From: Owenia fusiformis
Lineage: Eukaryota > Annelida > Polychaeta > Sabellida > Oweniidae
Assembly (NCBI GenBank): GCA_903813345.2
Contig: CAIIXF020000002.1
Span: 8,949,555-9,013,554 of the forward strand
Direction: 5' to 3'
Length of the DNA stretch: 64,000 bases
Within the stretch, counting starts at the first letter, position 1. Each line of letters starts with the position of its first letter. Position numbers and translations under genes: made by a program. The notes under the pieces were generated by a model. The model was not told where the DNA came from. It ran no database searches and saw nothing but the letters and a program-made list of their open reading frames with translations. This document shows, piece after piece, positions 56,101-64,000 of this stretch.

Positions 56101-59100
56101 ACGAACTTTGCCCGTCGCATCTCAGGATGCGCTTCTGACGACTGACTTCGTCGTAGATTTCGACGACGTAACATAATTGATCGATGACACCTGTGTAATC
56201 TATTTATGACACCTGTGTGTTTGATTTATGACACCTGTACAGATGAGCGTGTCAAATTGGACATATCTCAATGACGATGATGATAACGCCATAAGGGACG
56301 CCCCATTAGATTCTATAGGGTTCTGGGTTATCACCAAAAGATTATTTTCCGAAGCGATTAGACAAAACTCTGAAGTCCAAAATGTTTCTGAATCTCTATT
56401 TATGATATGCAGGTGTTCGATTTGTCAATTGTCACTGCAATATATTGGTGATTAAACACCTACTGTGTGCAAAAATTAAACAGATTTTTTAAATATAAAG
56501 CCTCCTTTATATTTGCGGGATAATTATCAACACAGTGGGAAGTTATCGCCGTTTGCGGAACAAATCGCGAAAATTCCCTCATTTGGATCATTGGATATCC
56601 TCATACTTAGCCAGCAGAAAAAATAAACAGATAACACCATCCCAATAATATGTCGGGGTATTTTTCCACCTTACTTTTGCATGTACACTTTGTCTCGGAA
56701 CTTAGACCAAAGAGTCGTCCTTGCATCATGATAAACCATGATATCTCATTTCTTCTCAGCCCTGAAGGTGAAACAGAAAGATGCTATATGAGTATCAGAA
56801 TGCCATCCTTGGTCCAAGGGTATTTCTCTTCTTTCCATAGAATTTAGTTATAAATGAAGTCCTTTGAATGAAGGATGCAAAGAGCGAGTTGGATCTCTTA
56901 TGTGGAAGCACTGTTCCTCAAACAGCGCCTTCGTGACAAGCCTCCAGTGTACGATTGCGCACCACCCTCGGTGACTTAGACCCTTTTGTCAGATTTTTAA
57001 CCTTTCGCCTTTTTTCCAATTGTCATGCCGCTGTATGCAACCTCGGTGACAATCCATTTTATTGTATGTAAAACCTAAATGTCGCCAATGATTTAAGCCT
57101 TTTGACGACAATAATTATATGGGGAAATATGGAATGTGAATTCTTCCGATTGAAAAAAATCACATTTTTAAATATCACCTAATGACAATACATACATTTT
57201 TGATTTCACTTTTAATTCTTAAATTTTCTATGGTCGGTTTTTACAATAGTTCATACACTAGTTGCTGTTATCACGAAAATGAGTAATCGCAAAATTTGCA
57301 AGGATGACGGTAAATATATCAGGTGAATTCGGAAACCTGTTGATTTGTAAATTCTTGTCTCGGGTAACTAACCTCCCACATCGTCCAAAACATTCCCTGC
57401 CAGATATTCCCTTTCGAAAGTCTTTAACACATACTTACACTCTCGCGTTTAGTTTTAGTCGTTCTTCATTTTATGAATTCTTCCTTGAATCGATTCTCTA
57501 TTGTATAAATCTCCCGTTCATATGCCCTCTAAGTCTTCTCAATTGTAGTTACTCAACCTTGATACGACTAGCCCGTAGCCCCCCCCCTCGCTATATATTT
57601 ACAAGCACATATTTCCATTCCCTCCCTGACCCATTCCTCCACCCATCTTCTGCAGATATCATATTACACTGTATTAACGAACGATCATACTATCTAGTAC
57701 ATATACCATTTGTTTGCTTTATTTTTCAAGGAGATGGCCCGAACAAAGCTGTATTTATCAACCACGCCATCGCCGACCCACTGCCCATTGTGTCCCCGGG
57801 GAAACTGCGCGTATCAGCAGGAGTGAACATCACCCGGGCACTGCCTTACTCTATGTACCTCGACCTCACCGTCACCAAATACTTTCTAGGCCTCCCGTTT
57901 CTACTACCGTGTATAAATGGCATTGTCGGCACATGGTAAGTAACTTGTTTGCCGGGAGGGGGTGGGAATCAAGTTTCGTTTTTGGTCTTTTGTCAATTCT
58001 TATCATTTGGTATACCAAGGAATTTTCAACAATGGTTAGAAGAAGGAATGGTTCGTTTTCTATTAAACAGTATTTTTTTGTTTTCCAAGTGCCGGCCATT
58101 GTGATTTCAAAACTCATTCAAAACTCATGATGGTTGAATTAATCTTTTGAGACACTCTATTGTTTCTCAGACGGGCTTTACAAAGTTTGATAATCAATCG
58201 ATGAAAATTTCATACCTTGGTTATCCAAGATGAAAATATTATGATTGACGTTATCCAAAAATATACCTACTTATCCTTGGTTATCTTCCTATAGTACTTT
58301 ATACTATCAGTGGAAATCTGAAATGAACTCCATTAACGGTTGAGATAACCGAAAATTCAAGAGGCTTTTGTCTCGCGGCAAGCCCCATGTACGCTTCCCC
58401 CTCCTCTGAGCACTCTGACCCCCCCCCCCCCTCTTAGATATAAGATACACTATATAAAGTAGGGGAAATGTACAAAATATATGATATTCCGTTTAAATAT
58501 GCAATTGCACTATACAATACAATATACATACAATTCAAAATACAATACAATACAATTACAATATACATTGCTGAATGCACATTAAAAAACATAAAAGTCT
58601 CGGAAAATAGATAGTGATTCGAAATAGTTGATATTAGAATCCTCGTGGAAAACAATAAAGTTTGTTCGGAAAATGGATAAAGAATCGTTAAAATGCCATT
58701 GATGCATGTTTGTACGTACATGTAAGTGGCTAATATATATGTACCTTTCACAAGAGATTCATTCACAAGAGATTCACCTCATGGTGAATAGAGATCCATT
58801 TTCATGCCTCACCCTGTATATTCAGTGACATTTTCTACTCGTCACCAAAATTATATTCACATTCCGATAAAATGCCACGAAAACTGCATCGCTGTAGGCC
58901 TTATCAGTATCAACGCGTGAGACTTTAAAGGTCCCATATTGAAATAAATTCACATTTTTCGATTTTTTGAAATAAAATTGAAAAGCTCCACATAGCACCT
59001 TTTGAAGGACTAAAATATAAGTCAAAATCCTTTAACTTTATATGAAGCCTTTAAAATCATATGTAGTTGTTAGAGGGTGATGTGATTTGTCTATAGTGAT

Positions 59101-61647
59101 TCAGAGTATTGAGTGTGTTAAGTATCTTAATCTTTGCCACCAATCAACAGAACTGTGTGCGGCCTCATTCGTCTCAAAAAGTGCAAGTGGAAGGTATACA
59201 ATATAAGCCATCTTAATGAATACCTCTCTAGTGAACACATGTTCCTGGTGAACACCTCTCTTTCAAGTGAACACATGTCCCCAATGAACACCTCTCTTTC
59301 AAGTGAACACATGTCCCCAGTGAACACCTCTTTTTCAAGTGAACACATGTCCCCGGTGAACACCTCTCCTTGAAGTGAACACATGTCCCCAGTGAATACC
59401 TCTCTTTCAAGTGAACACATGTCCCCGGTGAACACCTCTCTTTCAAGTGAACAAATTCCCCAGTGAACACCTCTCTTTCAAGTGAACACATGTCTCCAGT
59501 GAACACCTCTCTTTCAAGTGAACACATGTCCCCAGTGAACACCTCTATTTCAAGTGAACACATGTCCCCGGTGAACACCCCACTCTAGTGAACATATGTT
59601 CCTGGTGAACACCTATCTTTCAAGTATACACATGTCCCCAGTGAACACCTCAACAAGACTGTTTGCGGCCTCATCCGTCTCAAAAAGTGCAAGTGGAGAG
59701 TATACAATAAAAGCCGTCTTAATGAATACCTCTCTAGTGAACACATGTCCCCAGTGAACACCTCTCTTTCAAGTGAACACATGTCCCCAGTGAACACCTC
59801 ACTCTTGTGAACACATGTCCCCAGTGAACACCTCTCTTTCAAGTGAACACATGTCCCCAGTGAACACCTCTCTTTCAAGTGAACACATGTCCCCAGTGAA
59901 CACCTCACTCTAGTGAACACATGTCCCCGGTGAACACCTCTCTTTCAAGTGAACACATGTCCCCAGTGAACACCTCTCTTTCAAGTGAACACATGTCCCC
60001 AATGAACACCTCTCTTTCAAGTAAACACATGTCCCAAATGAACACCTCTCTTTCAAGTAAACACATGTCCCAAGTGAACACCTGTCTCTCAAGTGAATAC
60101 GTGTCCCCAGTGAACACCTCTCGATGTAGTGAGCAGATGATGTCCCTTATAGAATACATGTCTCAGGAAAACATCTTACTCTAGTGAACACATGTTCCCA
60201 ATGAACACCTCTCTGTGTAGAGAGCACATGTCCTCTTTGAAAACGTGTCACTTGAGAACACCACTCTCAAGTAAACACCTATTACAGCGAGCACATGACC
60301 CTGGGGAACACCTTTTTCTTTAGTGGACGCATGTCCCTATTGGACACCTCTTTAATTTGTGAGCACGTGTCCTCATGAACACCTATTTCTAATGAACACA
60401 TGAACACATGTCCCAAGTGAACATTTTTCTTTCCGGAAAGAAAAGAAGATTGCATTCATGTTTTATTCAATGTCTAACATTTTCTTGATAATGTTTACTT
60501 TCAGCGAATACAGGAATATGTGCAGCTACTTGGAGATTTTCAAAGGAGGTAACTGTCCCAGGGTTCTTCAAGATCAGGGTCTCCCTTGTACATGCCCAGT
60601 GCAGCCTGGGACATACAAAGTAAAAGATGTCAATTTGAAAATACCCAAACTAGAAGGCATTTCATCTCTTTTAGCACAGGTAAATACTTTATCATTAATT
60701 ACACTCCCCTGAACAACTTTAGCAATCGGAAGTCGTTTTAGGACTAGGCCTATATGTTTTAGTCTGTTTATCTTTTGCAAACTTTACACATTTACCAAAA
60801 TTTGTAATAAACATCTAGCCTACTTAACTATATCAAAATTGAGGGGCAAAATTAAGATGAAAATATAAACAGGCGTTCACGCGTTATTCAATGTGGAATC
60901 TGGTTGTTAAACTTTTGGAGGGGAGTGTAAATATCAAATGATTGATGTTTGACATGTCCCCTTTTGGGTGGTCAGATATCAATCGTTTATTTGTTTTTTA
61001 TTTAGATAATATGAATGCGATATGACTTTTCCTGATTTGAGAAGCAGCATGCATAGGGGTGGGAGCTAGACCGTAGCACGATATACTACTTCATTTTTAA
61101 AATGTATATACACGTAGTGACATCTATCAACCGAATAAGAATCTATTTTATTATAAGCAGCTGTAATCTGAACGTTGGGGTATGGTTTTAATGGAGAACG
61201 TCAAGCTACTCGTTTTAAGGAAATGCGTAGAATTAAAGTACTGTAGGGATTAGTCCCCCGACTTCGATAAGAAAATAGTTAGGTCCCCGAAAAAAACTAA
61301 TAGAGAGGGAACAAAAATCACTAGGGGTTACGTCGACATATATGTTCTACTAAAGCTCTGACTAAGGACGTGTCGCTAAACCTCCCCAGTATCTTCTCGC
61401 TCTTTTTCACTAGATCAATTTTTATTTGAGATGTTTTTTAGAATCAAGTGGATTGTTGATATGATACTTTAAAGGCCATGATCTAACTAATTGCTTTCAT
61501 TTAAGTTACGAACGTATATATTTTCAGGGAGAGTACGAAATTACAGCAAAGTTAATGGATGACGTCACGCGGGGCGAACTCGGCTGCATCAAGATTAAAT
61601 TTACTATGAAAAGAAGAAAGAAGAAATCAGGATGGTTTTTCAAATAA
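53146..61647 (+). CDS. Ganglioside GM2 activator-like lipid-binding protein
   Basis: Four exons: 53,146-53,251, 57,731-57,935, 60,505-60,679 and 61,528-61,647, spliced in phases 1, 2 and 0 with donors GTAAGG, GTAAGT and GTAAAT. The product is 201 residues (human GM2A is 193). Exon 1 encodes a signal peptide (MNLLHCIALVILEIIL), a basic stretch RKRHSRAHK, and YSDC, matching the first conserved cysteine. The rest follows GM2A order: ADPLPIVSPGKLRVS, LPFLLPCINGIVGTC, a CPRVLQDQGLPCTCPVQPGT block, and LGCIKIKF. All eight cysteines of the four disulfides are present. The family forms a lipid-binding beta cup that presents glycolipids, classically to lysosomal hexosaminidase; invertebrate members may bind other lipids. 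Odd points are the basic KRRKKKSGWFFK ending and a furin-like RKRHSR after the signal. The identification is firm. Confidence 0.94.
54361..54522. mobile_element. MITE with GTCGATCAATAAGTTCTGAG inverted ends
   Basis: About 160 bp in intron 1 of the GM2-activator-like gene. Both ends contain GTCGATCAATAAGTTCTGAG followed by AAA, as exact reverse complements. No coding sequence. The end resembles the mariner-type end at 24,054 (GATCAATAAGT). Confidence 0.85.
55005..55075. repeat. Three short copies of a GGCGTAATTTGACG motif
   Basis: Close-spaced copies of 'ggcgtaatttgacg' (the third diverged) in intron 1 of the GM2-activator-like gene. Confidence 0.6.
56184..56240. repeat. Three ATGACACCTGT copies (E-box cluster)
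   Basis: 'atgacacctgt' occurs three times at about 22-26 bp spacing in intron 1 of the GM2-activator-like gene. CACCTG is the core bound by Snail/E-protein-type factors; whether it functions here is unknown. Confidence 0.5.
59222..60430. repeat. 36-bp minisatellite with higher-order duplication
   Basis: About 30 copies of a 36-bp unit containing 'gtgaacacatgtccccagtg' and 'aacacctctctttcaa', in intron 2 of the GM2-activator-like gene. Because 36 is divisible by three, frames on both strands stay open (SSEHMSPVNTSL on plus, MCSLEREVFTGD on minus). The leading non-repeat piece at about 59,150-59,225 ('gcggcctcat' to 'aatacctctctagtg') recurs at 59,660-59,740, so a larger block was duplicated. 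Copies decay after 60,120. Confidence 0.93.
60700..60929. mobile_element. MITE with TACACTCCCC ends
   Basis: The left end TACACTCCCCTGAACAACTT and the right end, in reverse TACACTCCCCTCCAAAAGTT, lie at TA sites 230 bp apart, in intron 3 of the GM2-activator-like gene. Related single ends appear at 14,567 and 62,218, and a long fold-back version at 38,774. Confidence 0.8.
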
Positions 61648-61786
61648 ATCTATCGTCCCGAATTCGTCAAACCTAGATGTATAAACTGTACATAAATAGA
61701 GTTAAATATTGATTTAAATATTTTTAAAATGAAATACGTTGTTTTGACGAACAATCCAGTTATGTGTATTGTACACGCACGGATGA

Positions 61787-61792
61787 AATAAA
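61787..61792 (+). promoter_or_regulatory. Polyadenylation signal of the GM2-activator-like gene
   Basis: AATAAA lies 140 bp after the stop codon, giving a short 3' UTR. It is the first such hexamer in a sensible position. Confidence 0.6.
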
Positions 61793-62927
61793 ATAACGAA
61801 CGATGGAATATTTATTAGTATAAATATTTATAAAACAAAAGGATATTTACTATTGTAGCAAAATGGCATCAAAAATACCTCAAATGATATTATGCCAGAA
61901 GCACATACCCCAGGAAGTGCACGGTGGCAGCTCAGTCATAATATATGGAGGTATAAATCTCAAATAAATTTAGCGACTGTAAGGTATCCTGTGAGTATAT
62001 GAATATGAAAACACATTCTGACAAAATTGTCAAAAATTAACAACTTCACTCTGATCAGAAAACAGTAGAGTTGTAAAACAAATCTCATTTTGTAATTAAG
62101 AAGGATATGGTATACCATTACAAAGAGCATATCGTTGTAGAGGGGACGAAATATCGACCACTTGGCTTCATCTTAGAAGGCTATATTGTGATCAATTCCT
62201 CATTCTGATCCACATTTACACTCCCCAAAAAGGTTTAGCAATTCCAAAATCAATAAGTCGTATTTTAATCCTTGAGAAACACAATGAAAATATAAATATA
62301 AACACGTTTAAAATAACAATTTTTCAAATTATGATGCTATTTCTTCAAAACTTGCTTGGAAGGACTATATTTTAATCTTGAGAAAACGTTCTTGAAACTG
62401 GATAAAATTACAGTCCAATATTGCATTTAATGTTATATATGAGCGATGCAAATAAATTAAAAAAATTATCAAACCATTATCACTAAATTCTGTTCTATTG
62501 GTCAGATTAATGAAAAACATGTAAGCTTATAATACCAACAAATAGATGTCGTTCAAAACAGGCTGTATTTCAAAATTGACTTCTCAATGAGGATTGGTAG
62601 CCAAAAATTCAAACTCGATATTCTGTTACATTGCATGGAATAATTTGGTTACAATATTTCCCATAGGTTGAAAATAGGACTGTCATAGAAGTTGAATATT
62701 ACTATAATATTCGTAAACTATAATATATCGACTAGATACTTGGTCCCAAGATGAACTTTATAGCAATAGTCTTACCAAATTGTGCCACGCCAGGCAACAG
62801 AATATCGAGTTTGAATTTTGACTTCCAATCATCCTTGATGACTACAGATAATATTGAATCGATTCCGTGTTACCTCTTCCCGCCGTTTTAGTTCATGGAG
62901 GAAGGGGTGGGGTGACCAAAGACTTGA
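61793..62927. other. Intergenic stretch between convergent genes
   Basis: No gene seen. A TACACTCCCC-type transposon end occurs near 62,218 without a clear partner. The region separates the plus-strand GM2-activator-like gene from the minus-strand VWA gene, so it holds both 3' ends. Confidence 0.45.
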
Positions 62928-63556
62928 TTACAGACAACCCGCGGCTTGGTCGAGGAACCCAAGAATCCTCCGAGTGGCAAATGGATCGTCATGATAGAAT
63001 ATCAATTTTTCCCCAGTAAATGGATCCTCTGAAACAACGTTTTCAATTTCATTCTCAATACCGTCAATGATTTTGAACAACCCTCGATTACTGGTCAGCA
63101 CTATCCATATAACAACACCACCGTTGTCACGTATTGACTTGGCAGCTCTAATCGTAGCTTTGCGGTACCTCATGGGATAAGTCCTTCCATCTCCGAAGAA
63201 AATAGCAACATCGCGATAAATTTTGTCGTCTCTGTCGTTCGGTGTTGCCAAGGTAGCAATTGTTTTATTGAACGCAATATCGGTCCTCGTTCTGCATCCG
63301 TCAACGGCATCACGGACGGCTTTAAGATCAGATAACAGCTTTACAACATTGGCTGGATTACCGTCCGGTTCGCCGGATGAGAAGTCGAATGAATCGACAA
63401 CATCTACGTTGTAGCTGAACCCGCTAATCCTTGAGCCTTTGGAGGAGTCGAGTGCCAGATTCATACTAATACCCTTGGCAATGTCCACCGCCGCCGTGAT
63501 ATTTGTCGCGTCAATCGAACACGATGTATCAAATGAAAAGACAATGTCGGCGCACA
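62928..63556 (-). CDS. VWA-domain protein, last exon (partial gene)
   Basis: A 629-bp terminal exon on the minus strand. The acceptor (tgtttttCAG) ends at 63,557 and translation enters in phase 1, which is usual for exon-shuffled extracellular domains. The roughly 209 residues form one von Willebrand factor A domain: ADIVFSFDTSCSID carries the DxSxS metal-site motif, then SRISGFSYNVDVVDSFDF, RTDIAFNKTIATL, and the strand-and-helix core DVAIFFGDGRTY and GGVVIWIVLTS. The end at GCL brings the C-terminal cysteine typical of such domains. Upstream exons lie beyond 64,000. The parent could be a collagen-like, matrilin-like or multi-VWA secreted protein; the window cannot tell. Probably binds a divalent cation and an extracellular partner. 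Confidence 0.88.
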
Positions 63557-63723
63557 CTGAAAAACATGACATCGACTTTAAGGCGACGCTATATTAAATA
63601 ATAAGTACAAAAAATGACTGCCATATTTTTTTGATAAAGACACATGTTTTTAAAATCTGTTTACCTTGTATATGAATTGTGTATCTTGACTAATGAAACA
63701 TGTCAAAGTTAACATCACACATA

Positions 63724-63959
63724 CAGTTGGGGACAAAAATAAATGACAGGTCGATTTTCGATTACCATTTCCTAATTATGGTGGTCTGAAAGCCCATAAT
63801 TTCCAATATTGTCTAGATACATATCCCTTAAAATTTGTATATTTTACATTTTGTATAATCTCATCCACTGATTTATGGCCTCTTGTAAATTCTCTTTTTT
63901 TAACATGGGAAATCCTCACTTCAGCAAATCCACCTGTCATTTATTTATGTCCCCAACTG
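63724..63959. mobile_element. MITE with CAGTTGGGGACA inverted ends
   Basis: Ends CAGTTGGGGACAAAAATAAA and, in reverse, CAGTTGGGGACATAAATAAA are flanked by TA on both sides, as in Tc1/mariner elements. Length 236 bp, no coding sequence. It lies in the intron upstream of the VWA exon. Confidence 0.88.
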
Positions 63960-64000
63960 TAAACGCATTTTTCCAAACTATGAATTGGAGGTGCATGGAT

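Noticed and set aside
59127-60184. Repeat-protein ORFs on both strands
   Set aside because: The 36-bp unit keeps frames open automatically, and the array sits in an intron with good splice sites on each side.
49308-60430. CRISPR array interpretation of the spaced repeats
   Set aside because: Units are head-to-tail without unique spacers, and the DNA is clearly from an animal.

Overview
This is animal nuclear DNA. It is AT-rich, with intron-split genes (GT/AG junctions, interrupted reading frames), LINE pieces, many small DNA transposons and several minisatellites. The gene set is secreted serpins, a potato-inhibitor-I (eglin-type) inhibitor, a GM2-activator-like lipid-binding protein and a VWA domain. 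Together with arrays of AGGTCA-rich repeats this suggests a marine lophotrochozoan, with a mollusc as the best guess. That placement is inference; no sequence here proves the phylum.

Layout. 1-17,050 is gene-poor: dispersed repeats, one MITE, a 24-bp tandem repeat, a hairpin-like segment and a tRNA-like Pol III unit. 17,051-19,534 (+) holds a three-exon gene for a 66-residue potato-inhibitor-I protein. 23,342-31,071 holds two divergent serpin genes (A on -, B on +), separated by a LINE fragment and a MITE; a decayed mariner sits in an intron of serpin A. 31.1-35.2 kb is a nest of repeats: palindromes, a 1.1-kb TIR element and an inverted duplication. 35,297-38,410 (-) holds a proposed, previously unrecognised small secreted-peptide precursor gene. 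It has two tandem alternative signal-peptide exons and one shared terminal exon. 42,315-48,143 (-) is a third serpin gene (C), whose large intron is full of repeats. 48-53 kb is repeats and unassigned sequence. 53,146-61,647 (+) is a complete four-exon GM2-activator-like gene with a 36-bp minisatellite in intron 2. 62,928-63,556 (-) is the last exon of a VWA-domain gene that runs off the window.

The three serpins share an unusual design. One large exon codes for a signal peptide and nearly the whole serpin core. A second phase-1/phase-1 exon carries the reactive-centre loop and the end of the core. A third exon adds a basic, cysteine-rich C-terminal tail that I do not recognise. The loop is almost identical in all three genes (IAGGRS core), while the core and tail diverge. 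With the potato-inhibitor-I gene about 4 kb away, the region looks like a neighbourhood of serine-protease inhibitors, perhaps for defence or extracellular proteolysis control (inference).

All gene models were spliced by eye from acceptor/donor sites and reading phase. No expression data or database search was available.
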